NCBI RefSeq assembly: GCF_947492535.1
Contig: NZ_CANLNH010000014.1
Span: forward strand, 1-64,000
DNA length: 64,000 bases
Source of the DNA: an uncultured Dokdonia sp.
GTDB taxonomy: Bacteria; Bacteroidota; Bacteroidia; Flavobacteriales; Flavobacteriaceae
Direction: 5' to 3'
Below, one piece after another: positions 44,365-52,020 of the stretch (within the stretch, counting starts at the first letter, position 1; the number at the start of each line of letters is the position of its first letter). The position numbers were made by a program, and so were the translations under genes. The notes beneath the pieces were generated by a model, which saw only the letters and a list, made by a program, of their open reading frames with translations, was not told the DNA's origin and made no database searches.

Positions 44365-44922
44365 TTAGCGATTTGTTTGTATTTGATTTCTCCAACCTCT
44401 TTTTTCGAGATTTCGTACATTATGAAGATCTTTAAGAGATTTAAGATATGTTGAAAGTAATTGCAATTCTTGATCATCTTGATTTCCTTCAAATGGATTG
44501 ATATATATAGCATTGCCAAAATTATCTCTTGTTTTTTCAGGAGAATCATCTACAATAAGCATGCGTTCTATTGCATATCCTTGCTTCTTTACTTTCTTAA
44601 GACGCTTTTCGTGAACATAGGTGTCTAAGTTATAATCTCTTCTTGTTGTGCAACGTGATCTTCCCCAAACGAATGTGAAATCTACAAATGGAGGTTTTAT
44701 TCTAGCAACAATTTCTTCTACATATCTATCATCTGCAGATGACCATATAGCTATATCAAAATCGGTGCTAATTGCCCTTAGAAATTCTTCTAAGTAAGGT
44801 CTTTTATATATAAAATAGTCGGCATACCTAAAACTGTACGGAATCTCCAAGGGAGTTTCTGTGGCATGTATTAAAGTCTCATCGAGATCTAATATGAGTA
44901 CTATGTTATTTGAAGTTTTCAG
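44365..44922 (-). CDS. HAD-superfamily FCP1/NIF-like phosphatase with no standard start codon
   Basis: The reading frame from 44365 can be followed upstream through IVLILDLDETLIHATETPLE, which contains the catalytic DLDET motif, to a TAA at 44926-44928. Calling TTG 44850 as the start would remove that motif. No ATG, GTG or TTG lies between the stop and DLDET. The best candidate is CTG at 44920-44922 (giving MKTSNNIVLILDLDETL; 185 aa). IWSSADDRYVEEI and MLIVDDSPEKTRDNFGNAIY are further HAD motifs. It may have lost its ATG or use CTG. It is 9 nt upstream of the PNGase-like gene. Confidence 0.8.
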   Translation of the reverse strand: MKTSNNIVLILDLDETLIHATETPLEIPYSFRYADYFIYKRPYLEEFLRAISTDFDIAIWSSADDRYVEEIVARIKPPFVDFTFVWGRSRCTTRRDYNLDTYVHEKRLKKVKKQGYAIERMLIVDDSPEKTRDNFGNAIYINPFEGNQDDQELQLLSTYLKSLKDLHNVRNLEKRGWRNQIQTNR

Positions 44923-44956
44923 GAATTAACAAGCTACTAATTGTTTTTGAGGAAAA

Positions 44957-45100
44957 TTAAGAATAATAATCTTGATCTTCCTCTTTATTTTTTCCAAAAA
45001 GAGTTTCAGCATTAATACCAAATATCTTGATTCCTTTTGGAAAGAAATATGCAAGTACACACAGCCCAATACATATAAGTATCATTATAAAAGTTCTCAT
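44957..45100 (-). CDS. Small membrane protein (47 aa)
   Basis: ATG at 45098-45100 opens a 47-codon frame ending at TAA 44957-44959. The protein is MRTFIMILICIGLCVLAYFF, one strongly hydrophobic helix, followed by a positively charged turn PKGIKIFGINAE and a charged acidic tail GKNKEEDQDYYS. It is 34 nt upstream of the HAD phosphatase frame on the same strand, so probably the first gene of that operon. No family is recognised. Confidence 0.6.
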   Translation of the reverse strand: MRTFIMILICIGLCVLAYFFPKGIKIFGINAETLFGKNKEEDQDYYS

Positions 45101-45287
45101 GTATGATTGGTATATAATAGTATAGAAATGTTACATAGAGGTTCTGACTTGATTTAAAAACAAAACGTGTCTATGTGATTTGGATTTAGTTCAAAAAATA
45201 AAAACAGAGACACTTGGGGAGATATCTCTGTTCTTACTATCGATTAGGGGTAAAATAATCTAGGGTATGGGGTGAAAGCTGTTGTAA

Positions 45288-45836
45288 TTAATATATAATT
45301 GCAAGCGTATTTTTTGTATCCGTTTTTAGACCTGTTGCATACATACGGATACGTCTTAAATTGGGTAATAGGCTAATTTTAGTAGGTAAAAATCCTGTGA
45401 AGTCATTTGAATATACATATAAATATTCAAGACTTTCTATGTTTGATATTTCTTTAGGAATGTTTCCTTCTAATGTGTTTAGAGAAACATTAAGTTTTTT
45501 CAATTGAATTAAATTTCCAATAGTAGCAGGCAACGTTCCTGTTATTGTATTGTTGTGGAGGTTTAAAACTTTTAAATGTGTTAAGTTTCCTATAGATACA
45601 GGAAGTTCTCCATTGAGGTTATTATTTGTAAGTTGTAATGCAACTACTCTATGATCTATAATAGTAACTCCTTTCCAATTTTCTACAGGAGTTGTTAAGT
45701 CCCAAGATTCTGTCCAACGATCACCATTTGTAGCATGATATAAATCAATGAGTGCTTGTTTTTCAAAAGAAGGTACTGTAGTAGCTGTCGCTGTAAATGA
45801 AAAAAATGATAGCACTAAAATAATAACGATTTTCAT
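45288..45836 (-). CDS. Leucine-rich repeat secreted protein
   Basis: A 182-aa protein with signal peptide MKIVIILVLSFFSFTATAT. After an N-cap typical of plant-type LRR proteins (EKQALIDLYHATNGDRWTES WDLTTPVENWKGVTI), four or five leucine-rich repeats follow (LQLTNNNLNGELPVSIGNLT, LNLHNNTITGTLPATIGNLI, LNVSLNTLEGNIPKEISNIE). No T9SS tail is present. Probably protein-binding and envelope-associated. Upstream are two direct AATCATCGATGAA repeats (45900-45912 and 45929-45941). Confidence 0.87.
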   Translation of the reverse strand: MKIVIILVLSFFSFTATATTVPSFEKQALIDLYHATNGDRWTESWDLTTPVENWKGVTIIDHRVVALQLTNNNLNGELPVSIGNLTHLKVLNLHNNTITGTLPATIGNLIQLKKLNVSLNTLEGNIPKEISNIESLEYLYVYSNDFTGFLPTKISLLPNLRRIRMYATGLKTDTKNTLAIIY

Positions 45837-45899
45837 ATTCTTGAGTTCTGTGATTACAAAAATATGAGGAGTTTAGCTTATCAACTTTTTTGACATTGA

Positions 45900-45941
45900 A
45901 ATCATCGATGAATCGTTGAAATGTTTAAAATCATCGATGAA
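45900..45941 (-). promoter_or_regulatory. Direct repeats AATCATCGATGAA upstream of the LRR gene
   Basis: Two perfect 13-bp copies, 29 bp apart, in the 149-bp gap between trpA and the LRR gene. They are placed where a regulator of the LRR gene could bind. No known binding family was recognised. Confidence 0.35.
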
Positions 45942-45985
45942 ACACTCAAAATAAATACAATTTAATATTCTTGTATGATTTTTGA

Positions 45986-46747
45986 CTACCGAATTGTCTT
46001 CACAAAATCTGCAACACTATTTGCTCCATGAGCAGAGATATGTTTTATAAATGCACTTCCGATGATGGCACCTTTCGCGAAAGCGGTAGCCGCCTGAAAC
46101 GTATCTGAATTACTAATGCCAAAACCAACAATTTGAGGATTCGTAAGATTCATAGCATCAATACGTTTAAAATAGTCAGATTGTGTGTTGCCAAAACCAC
46201 TTTGTGCTCCTGTTGTACTCGCACTACTCACCATGTATATAAATCCATTACTAGCAGCATCGATCTGTCTGATACGTTCATCACTGGTTTGAGGTGTGAT
46301 TAAAAACACATTTATCAATCCATGTTTTTCAAAAATCGTTTTGTATTCTGCTTCATATTCGGCGAGAGGGAGATCTGGCATAATAATACCGTCAATTCCA
46401 ATTGCTGCACAGGTAGCACAAAACTTCTCCACTCCATATTGCAGCATAGGATTAAAATATCCCATCACAATAAGTGGAATATCAATAGTTTTTCTGACAT
46501 CTTTCAATTGATCAAAAAGTAATTGTGTGGTCATTCCGTTTTTTAAGGCAGCCGTGCTGCTTTCTTGAATCGTTGGACCATCTGCTAATGGGTCTGAAAA
46601 AGGAAGTCCTATTTCTACCATGTCAACCCCACTATCTTGTAATTGCTGTAGAATAGACATCGTGTCATTAATAGCTGGATACCCAGCTGTAAAATAGAGA
46701 CTGAGTAATTTTTTATTTTCTTGGAGTTTTTGTTGTATTCTGTTCAT
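45986..46747 (-). CDS. trpA: Tryptophan synthase alpha chain
   Basis: A 253-aa TIM-barrel enzyme cleaving indole-3-glycerol phosphate to indole. LSLYFTAGYPAINDTMSILQ and MVEIGLPFSDPLADGPTIQE (catalytic Glu and Asp) and the phosphate-binding YMVSSASTTGAQSG and VGFGISN loops are visible. It is the last gene of the trp operon. Near its C-terminus an in-frame palindrome (TTTCGCGAAA, 46073-46082) encodes AFAKGAIIGSAF. A GIY-YIG element separates it from trpB. Confidence 0.95.
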   Translation of the reverse strand: MNRIQQKLQENKKLLSLYFTAGYPAINDTMSILQQLQDSGVDMVEIGLPFSDPLADGPTIQESSTAALKNGMTTQLLFDQLKDVRKTIDIPLIVMGYFNPMLQYGVEKFCATCAAIGIDGIIMPDLPLAEYEAEYKTIFEKHGLINVFLITPQTSDERIRQIDAASNGFIYMVSSASTTGAQSGFGNTQSDYFKRIDAMNLTNPQIVGFGISNSDTFQAATAFAKGAIIGSAFIKHISAHGANSVADFVKTIR

Positions 46748-46757
46748 GTATTACTAT

Positions 46758-47211
46758 TTTTTCATTTCCGCGAAGGCGGAAATCTTATTCTGTTTTACGC
46801 TTTCTTATGTTTTCGAGAAAACAGGAATTTATCTCTTTGTCTGGAAAAAATAAATTTTTCTCCTAATTCATTCTATCATCCAACTCAAATCATTCCAATC
46901 TGGATTCATAGTGTTAATTAAATTTTCTTTCCACTCACGATTCCATTTCTTAATTTGTTTTTCTCGTTTTATAGCATTATTTACATATTGGTTAGTTTCA
47001 AACCAAACCAGTTTAGTGACATTATATTTTTTAGAAAAACCTTTTGAACTTGTATATGTATGTTGCTTTAATCGTTGTTTTAAATTATTAGTGAAACCAA
47101 TATATAAAACAGTATGTCCTTTATTTGTGAGGATATATGTGTAAAATGTATCAGTTTCCATACACTTTTAAGTGTGGTTGTTTGGATTTCCGCCTTCGCG
47201 GAAATGAAAAA
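46758..47211. mobile_element. GIY-YIG gene bounded by perfect inverted hairpin repeats
   Basis: ATTTCCGCGAAGGCGGAAAT at 46764-46783 and its exact complement ATTTCCGCCTTCGCGGAAAT at 47186-47205 bound the GIY-YIG gene. The two copies are reverse complements over about 27 nt including flanking A/T. The unit of about 454 bp fills almost the whole gap between the trpB stop (47222) and the trpA start (46747). Each end is itself a near-palindrome (a REP-like hairpin). A second hairpin-like stretch (TTTTCGAGAAAA) lies near 46814. Confidence 0.7.
46868..47161 (-). CDS. GIY-YIG nuclease-domain protein, copy 1 (between trpB and trpA)
   Basis: A 97-aa protein that is only a GIY-YIG domain. Motifs: YTYILTNKGHTVLYIGFT (GIY-YIG tyrosines), NLKQRLKQH (catalytic Arg) and AIKREKQIKKWNREWKENLI (Glu and Asn). 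Single-domain members (UPF0213/YhbQ-like) are common in Bacteroidetes with no assigned role. It sits between trpB and trpA inside inverted REP-like hairpins. It is about half identical to copy 2 at 48594-48893, with an almost invariant C-terminal segment (KKWNREWKENLI). Confidence 0.88.
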   Translation of the reverse strand: METDTFYTYILTNKGHTVLYIGFTNNLKQRLKQHTYTSSKGFSKKYNVTKLVWFETNQYVNNAIKREKQIKKWNREWKENLINTMNPDWNDLSWMIE

Positions 47212-47221
47212 GTTTTAAATA

Positions 47222-48421
47222 TTACAATTTAAAATACTCGATATATGTATTCAAATCCTTATCTCCACGTCCTGACAGATTAATCACAATAACATCATCG
47301 GGTTTAAACTTTCGCTCTTCAAATATAGCGAGTGCATGACTCGTCTCTATGGCAGGAATAATCCCTTCTAGTTTACTTAATTCAAGACCTGCTTGCATAG
47401 CATCATCATCAGTTATGGAGATAAACTCTCCGCGACCTGTTCTAAATAAATTTGCATGCATAGGACCAACGCCTGGATAATCCAATCCTGCCGAAATAGA
47501 ATACGGTTCTGTAATCTGTCCGTCGGGTGTTTGCATTAAGAGCGTTTTACTTCCGTGTATGATCCCTTCGCGACCTAACGCCGAGGTAGCTGCACTTTCG
47601 CCTGTATCAATTCCTTTTCCAGCAGCTTCTACTGCAATAATACCTACTTCTGGCTGATCTAAATAATGATAAAAAAGACCCGCAGCATTACTTCCGCCTC
47701 CTACGCAAGCCACTACATAATCAGGATTTTCACGTCCTTCAACTTCCTGTAATTGTTTTTTTGTCTCTTCAGAAATCACCGATTGAAAACGAGCCACCAT
47801 ATCTGGATACGGATGTGGTCCTACGACAGATCCTATAATATAGTGTGTGTCTACTGGATTATTAATCCAATCGCGTATCGCTTCGTTTGTGGCATCTTTA
47901 AGCGTTCTACTTCCAGACATAGCAGGACGTACAGTAGCGCCAAGCATTTTCATACGCGCTACATTGGGTGCTTGTCGTTCTATATCAATAGCGCCCATAT
48001 ATACAATACATTCTAATCCCATTAAAGCACAAACCGTTGCTGTAGCCACACCATGTTGTCCGGCGCCTGTTTCTGCAATGATTCGGTTTTTTCCTAATCG
48101 TTTGGCCATTAATATTTGACCAATCGTATTATTTACTTTATGAGCTCCCGTATGACATAAATCTTCTCTTTTTAAATAGATTTTTGTATTGTACTTTTTA
48201 CTGAAGCGTTCTGCATAATAGAGTGGCGTAGGGCGTCCTACATAATCCTTTAGTAGTTGATTAAACTCCTTTTGGAAAGAAGGTTCTTGCATGATTTGCA
48301 CATACTGAGAACGTAATTCTTCTACATTTGGATAGAGCATTTCAGGAATGAAAGCCCCTCCAAAATCACCGTAATATCCTCGGTCATCTGCTTGGTAGTT
48401 AGTTTGTGGTTCTGTAATCAT
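47222..48421 (-). CDS. trpB: Tryptophan synthase beta chain
   Basis: A 399-aa PLP enzyme joining indole and serine to tryptophan. [20 protein letters not shown] is the start; the PLP lysine lies in [20 protein letters not shown] (about residues 87-106). [20 protein letters not shown] is the phosphate-binding loop, and [14 protein letters not shown] the C-terminal signature. Length is normal. Gaps on both sides are filled by REP-like hairpins and GIY-YIG genes. Confidence 0.96.
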   Translation of the reverse strand: MITEPQTNYQADDRGYYGDFGGAFIPEMLYPNVEELRSQYVQIMQEPSFQKEFNQLLKDYVGRPTPLYYAERFSKKYNTKIYLKREDLCHTGAHKVNNTIGQILMAKRLGKNRIIAETGAGQHGVATATVCALMGLECIVYMGAIDIERQAPNVARMKMLGATVRPAMSGSRTLKDATNEAIRDWINNPVDTHYIIGSVVGPHPYPDMVARFQSVISEETKKQLQEVEGRENPDYVVACVGGGSNAAGLFYHYLDQPEVGIIAVEAAGKGIDTGESAATSALGREGIIHGSKTLLMQTPDGQITEPYSISAGLDYPGVGPMHANLFRTGRGEFISITDDDAMQAGLELSKLEGIIPAIETSHALAIFEERKFKPDDVIVINLSGRGDKDLNTYIEYFKL

Positions 48422-48433
48422 AATTTCATTTTT

Positions 48434-48540
48434 ATTTCCGCGAAGGCGGAAATCTTACCCACCTTAACGTTATGTTAGTTTCTCGTCCTTGCCTGCCTGC
48501 AGGGACACGAGAAATGTCTTGAATTGCGAAGGCGGAAATC
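48434..48540. repeat. Tandem REP-like hairpin modules downstream of GIY-YIG copy 2
   Basis: ATTTCCGCGAAGGCGGAAAT (48434-48453) is followed by CTTACCCACCTTAACGTTAT and a second hairpin (TTCTCGTCC...GGACACGAGAA, about 48479-48512). A second partial copy GCGAAGGCGGAAATC (48526-48540) is followed by the same CCTTAACGTTATGTTAGTTT segment. The module thus has an internal structure of hairpin, conserved linker and second hairpin, like a BIME. Confidence 0.75.
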
Positions 48541-48593
48541 TTATCTACCTTAACGTTATGTTAGTTTCCCGTTTTCACAGGAAATGTTTGTTT

Positions 48594-48893
48594 TTAGAGC
48601 ATCCAACTCAAATCATCCCAATTTGGATTCTTATCATTGATTAGGTTTTCTTTCCATTCTCGATTCCATTTTTTAACTTGACGTTCTCTTATTCTAGAAT
48701 CTTTTACGGTTTTAAATGTTTCAAAATAGATTAATTTATCAAGGTTATATCTACTCGAAAAACTTTTTTTATAAACTTTGTCTTTATGTTCTTTTATGCG
48801 TTTTTTCAAATTGACAGTAAAGCCAATATATAAAACTTTGTTGTACGTATTTGTCATCATATAAAAGTAAAATTGTTCTTCTACGAATTCCAT
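48594..48893 (-). CDS. GIY-YIG nuclease-domain protein, copy 2 (between trpF and trpB)
   Basis: A 99-aa single-domain GIY-YIG protein: YFYMMTNTYNKVLYIGFTVN, NLKKRIKEHKD and RERQVKKWNREWKENLI keep all catalytic positions. It is clearly homologous to the copy at 46868-47161. It lies 5 nt from the trpF stop codon and is flanked on the left by two REP-like modules and on the right by a REP-like hairpin that is inside the trpF reading frame. Confidence 0.88.
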   Translation of the reverse strand: MEFVEEQFYFYMMTNTYNKVLYIGFTVNLKKRIKEHKDKVYKKSFSSRYNLDKLIYFETFKTVKDSRIRERQVKKWNREWKENLINDKNPNWDDLSWML

Positions 48894-48898
48894 TTTAC

Positions 48899-49630
48899 TT
48901 ACACTTTTTCATTGATGAGTCTTCCGCCTTCGCGGAAGTGGTTTTGAAATTCTTGTAGCGCTGCTACATTTTTCTGTCCAGGCGTATCTTCAAACTTGCT
49001 ATTTACATCGAGTGCAAGAATAGGAAGATCGGTTGCTAGGATTTCTTTTATGTTGTCTATCTCTTCCAATCCAATACCACCACTTAAAATAAAAGGGGTT
49101 TTAGATGGGTATTTTTTTAAAACACTCCAATCAAAGGTATATCCGTTACCACCTTTTTCTTTTCCTTTGGTATCAAATAAAAAGGCATTTACAGTTCCTT
49201 CATAAGGTGTAAGTCTATCAAAATCAAAAGTGTCTTTAATGGAGAATACTTTCCATACTTCAACCCCTTCCGTCTTCACTTCCTGTGAAGACACCTTCCC
49301 CTGTTTAGGGGAAGGAGCTAAAAGTTCTTGTATATATTCAGGAGATTCGCTTCCGTGTAATTGGATGATGTCTAAATTGTATTTTTCAATGTGCGCTTTC
49401 GCGAAAGCAATATCAGCATCTACAAATACGCCTACTTTTTTTATATTTTCTGGAAGCGTTACTATCTCTCCATCATAATTACGCGGACTCTTCTCATAAA
49501 ATATAAACCCAAGATAGTCTGGTTGCAATGCAGCGACTTCTTGTGTGTTGTATTTCATTCCGCATACTTTGAGTCTCACGGAAGTAGGAGTCTCATGCTC
49601 CTGAGTTGTATGTTTATGATTTTTTGACAT
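48899..49630 (-). CDS. trpF: Phosphoribosylanthranilate isomerase with palindromic insertions
   Basis: A 243-aa TIM-barrel isomerase, longer than the usual about 200-210. RLKVCGMKYNTQEVAALQPD (catalytic Cys), YLGFIFYEKSPRN, LDIIQLHGSESPEYI and FILSGGIGLEEIDN, then LALDVNSKFED, are the standard motifs, so function is likely retained. The extra length coincides with palindromic DNA: AFAKA (49393-49408); a segment of about 22 residues in the middle (49272-49315, two adjacent hairpins); and a C-terminal HFREGGRLINEKV encoded by a REP-like hairpin (48921-48938). It overlaps the upstream PH-like gene by 17 nt. Confidence 0.92.
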   Translation of the reverse strand: MSKNHKHTTQEHETPTSVRLKVCGMKYNTQEVAALQPDYLGFIFYEKSPRNYDGEIVTLPENIKKVGVFVDADIAFAKAHIEKYNLDIIQLHGSESPEYIQELLAPSPKQGKVSSQEVKTEGVEVWKVFSIKDTFDFDRLTPYEGTVNAFLFDTKGKEKGGNGYTFDWSVLKKYPSKTPFILSGGIGLEEIDNIKEILATDLPILALDVNSKFEDTPGQKNVAALQEFQNHFREGGRLINEKV

Positions 49631-50036
49631 GTACTCTTTCTGCTAATTCTTTAATGATATCATGATCATCTGGAGTAAAACTTACTTTACGTAAGATGAT
49701 TTTTTTATTTTCCCCATAAAATGTATAATCGCCTGCATATTCATCGATATGCTCAATCTGATCAAATGGGAGTTGTTTAGTATATAGTATATAATTTTGA
49801 GTGATACTCTTTTCATCAATGATGATATACGAATTGAGTTTGTACACTAGCCAGCATAGTAAGTGTATGCCTCCTAAGGATAATAATATTTTCCAAAAGG
49901 GAATAGATGATAATAGGAATCCAAAACCTCGTTCAAAAATTAATTGAATAACACCCAACATTGTCCAAGCTACCCCCATTTGTAAAAAGTAGCGTAGTCG
50001 TTTATAACTAAAAGGAAGGCGTTGTTCTGAGATCAT
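49614..50036 (-). CDS. Small membrane protein with PH-like C-terminal half, inside the trp operon
   Basis: A 140-aa protein with two hydrophobic helices (FLQMGVAWTMLGVIQLIFER and FWKILLSLGGIHLLCWLVYK, about 15-65) and a C-terminal beta-rich half (IIDEKSITQNYILYTKQLPF DQIEHIDEYAGDYTF), reminiscent of bacterial PH-domain membrane proteins. Not a Trp enzyme. It overlaps trpC's stop by 4 nt and trpF's start by 17 nt, so it is translationally coupled. Confidence 0.75.
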   Translation of the reverse strand: MISEQRLPFSYKRLRYFLQMGVAWTMLGVIQLIFERGFGFLLSSIPFWKILLSLGGIHLLCWLVYKLNSYIIIDEKSITQNYILYTKQLPFDQIEHIDEYAGDYTFYGENKKIILRKVSFTPDDHDIIKELAERVHVKKS

Positions 50037-50809
50037 AATTGGTTTATAAATGTAGTAGCACTTGCTCCTGGATTATCGGTTTTCATAAAATTTTCTCCTA
50101 TTAAAAAGCCTTCAAATCCATACGGTTGTAATTCTTTAATAGCATTTACACTACTAATCCCACTTTCCGACACTTTTACAAAATCATCTGGGATTAATGT
50201 GACCAAGTCCTTACTTGTTTGAATACTTACGTCAAAGGTCTTTAAATTTCTATTATTAATCCCTAACATATCTACGGTAGGAACAATAGATTTGAGGAGT
50301 TCTTCTTTATTGTGGGATTCACAAAGGACATCGAGGTGTAACGCTTTCGCGAAAGCGGAAAAAGAAACAATCTCTTCTTTGGTGAGTGATGCAGCTATCA
50401 AAAGAATTGCATCTGCACCATGTGCTTTGGCTTCCAGAATTTGATATTCATCTACAATAAATTCTTTACGTAATAGCGGAAACTGAGTGCTTGCTCTAGC
50501 GAGTATTAAATCGTCTAGGGAGCCTCCAAAATATTTTCCGTCTGTCAGTACAGACATACCACTAGCGCCTGCATTTTCATATCCTTGTGCGACATCTTGC
50601 ACACTCAAACTATGATTGATTACAGATTTACTAGGCGACCTACGTTTGTGTTCTGCAATAATGCCAGACCCCTGTCGTAATGCATTTGCAAGCGAACTCG
50701 TCGCACGATCAAAAAGCGGGTACTGCTCTAATTGACTTGTTGAGATCAATTGCTTTTTAAGAGCGACCTCTTTATGTTTATCGGCTATTATTTTGTCTAA
50801 TATTGTCAT
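50033..50809 (-). CDS. trpC: Indole-3-glycerol phosphate synthase
   Basis: A 258-aa TIM-barrel enzyme. MTILDKIIADKHKEVALKKQ, IIAEHKRRSPSKSVINHSLS (KxSPS catalytic Lys), SVLTDGKYFGGSLDDLILAR, PLLRKEFIVDEYQILEAKAH (catalytic Lys), DMLGINNRNLKTF and VSESGISSVN are visible. An in-frame palindrome encodes FSAFAKALHL. The gap of 168 nt to trpD is filled by REP-like hairpins (50813-50832 and followers). Confidence 0.95.
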   Translation of the reverse strand: MTILDKIIADKHKEVALKKQLISTSQLEQYPLFDRATSSLANALRQGSGIIAEHKRRSPSKSVINHSLSVQDVAQGYENAGASGMSVLTDGKYFGGSLDDLILARASTQFPLLRKEFIVDEYQILEAKAHGADAILLIAASLTKEEIVSFSAFAKALHLDVLCESHNKEELLKSIVPTVDMLGINNRNLKTFDVSIQTSKDLVTLIPDDFVKVSESGISSVNAIKELQPYGFEGFLIGENFMKTDNPGASATTFINQL

Positions 50810-50812
50810 TTT

Positions 50813-50967
50813 ATTCCCGCGAAGGCGGGAATCTCATCCCGCTTTCTATTTGATTTTTATAAAACGGGAATCTCATCCCGCTTTTCTATTTTATTCCCGT
50901 TTTCACGAGAATCTGTTAAATTTTATATTTTTTCACCTCACCCTAGCCCTCTCCTCAAGGAGAGGGA
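50813..50967. repeat. REP-like hairpin cluster between trpD and trpC
   Basis: ATTCCCGCGAAGGCGGGAAT (50813-50832) is a variant of the trp-operon hairpin. It is followed by two GGGAATCTCATCCCGCTTT copies (about 50827-50845 and 50864-50884), a TTCCCGTTTTCACGAGAATC module, and a different palindrome CCCTCTCCTCAAGGAGAGGG (50947-50966). No gene. Confidence 0.8.
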
Positions 50968-50977
50968 ATTAGTATTT

Positions 50978-51970
50978 TTATTTACTTAATTCTTGTAATT
51001 TCTTTAATTTCTCAGCAGCTTTTCCTGATAATAAACTTTCTTTTGCTTGTTCAAACCCTTCTTTTGGAGTGAGGCCTTTTACGGTAGCAATGGCCATTCC
51101 TGCATTGGCACATACTACATTGTTTTGTGGAGTTGTTCCTTTACCAGAAATGACATCAACAAATATCTTTGCAGATGCTTCTACACTATCACCACCATAA
51201 ATATCTTGTTGTGTATGTGCTATTACTCCAAAGTCTGATGGGGTAAGCATGGTTTCTGTTTGATTTGTAATGGTTTTTGTTGAACCTGTTAATGAGATTT
51301 CATCATATCCATCTAGGGCATGTAAAATGGTAAAGTTTTTAGTTCCCTTTTGATAGAGATATCCATACATTCTAGCCAATTCCAAATTAAAAACACCTAC
51401 CAATTGATTTTTAGGAAATGCAGGATTTACCATAGGTCCTAACATGTTAAAAAATGTTTTGACTCCTAATTCTCTACGTATGGGAGCTACATTTTTCATA
51501 GCAGGGTGGAAGAGAGGCGCATGTAATACACACATACCAACCTCATCCATAGAACGCTTCAAGAAATCTTTGTCATTACTGAATTTTATCCCTAGATATT
51601 CCATGACATTACTACTTCCACTTACGGAAGATACGCCATAGTTTCCATGTTTGGTTACATGTACACCTGCACCTGCCGTTACAAAACTAGATAAGGTAGA
51701 GATATTAAAAGTATCTTTTCCATCACCTCCAGTACCACATAAATCTATCGTATTATAATCAGAAAAATCTACAGAAAGACATAAGTCTAGTAATGCATCT
51801 CTAAATCCTTCTAATTCTTCTACGGTAATGCTACGCATCATATATACAGTAAGGAAAGAAGCAATTTGACTTGGGTTGTATTTTCCTTCTGATATGTTGA
51901 CTAGAATCTCACGTGATTCTTGTTTTGAAAGAATATCGTGTTGTATAAGTCTGTTAAGTATCTTTTTCAT
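50978..51970 (-). CDS. trpD: Anthranilate phosphoribosyltransferase
   Basis: A 330-aa enzyme transferring phosphoribose to anthranilate. DLCGTGGDGKDTFNISTLSS (PRPP site GTGGD, about residues 78-97), VTKHGNYGVSSVSGSSNVME, LFHPAMKNVAPIRRELGVKT and FNMLGPMVNP are diagnostic. It is separated from trpC by repeat DNA. Confidence 0.96.
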   Translation of the reverse strand: MKKILNRLIQHDILSKQESREILVNISEGKYNPSQIASFLTVYMMRSITVEELEGFRDALLDLCLSVDFSDYNTIDLCGTGGDGKDTFNISTLSSFVTAGAGVHVTKHGNYGVSSVSGSSNVMEYLGIKFSNDKDFLKRSMDEVGMCVLHAPLFHPAMKNVAPIRRELGVKTFFNMLGPMVNPAFPKNQLVGVFNLELARMYGYLYQKGTKNFTILHALDGYDEISLTGSTKTITNQTETMLTPSDFGVIAHTQQDIYGGDSVEASAKIFVDVISGKGTTPQNNVVCANAGMAIATVKGLTPKEGFEQAKESLLSGKAAEKLKKLQELSK

Positions 51971-51976
51971 ATTAAT

Positions 51977-51994
51977 TTTCCGTGAAGACGGAAA
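51977..51994. repeat. REP-like hairpin upstream of trpD
   Basis: TTTCCGTGAAGACGGAAA, a variant of the TTTCCGCGAAGGCGGAAA hairpin with paired CG-to-TA-type changes, followed by the same TCTTA. It lies 6 nt from the trpD start codon, so it could affect translation initiation. Confidence 0.7.
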
Positions 51995-52020
51995 TCTTAT
52001 TTTAGTTATTCTGTAATCCC

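Noticed and set aside
44850-44850. TTG start for the HAD phosphatase
   Set aside because: It would remove the catalytic DLDET motif that is encoded in the same open frame upstream.
46868-48893. GIY-YIG genes as homing endonucleases of introns or inteins
   Set aside because: trpA, trpB and trpF are not interrupted by them; the genes lie between intact ORFs and have no intron or intein motifs.
48896-48945. Frameshifted or truncated trpF C-terminus
   Set aside because: The extra HFREGG tail is odd but the catalytic core and last barrel elements are complete, so I treat the gene as functional with an appended hairpin.
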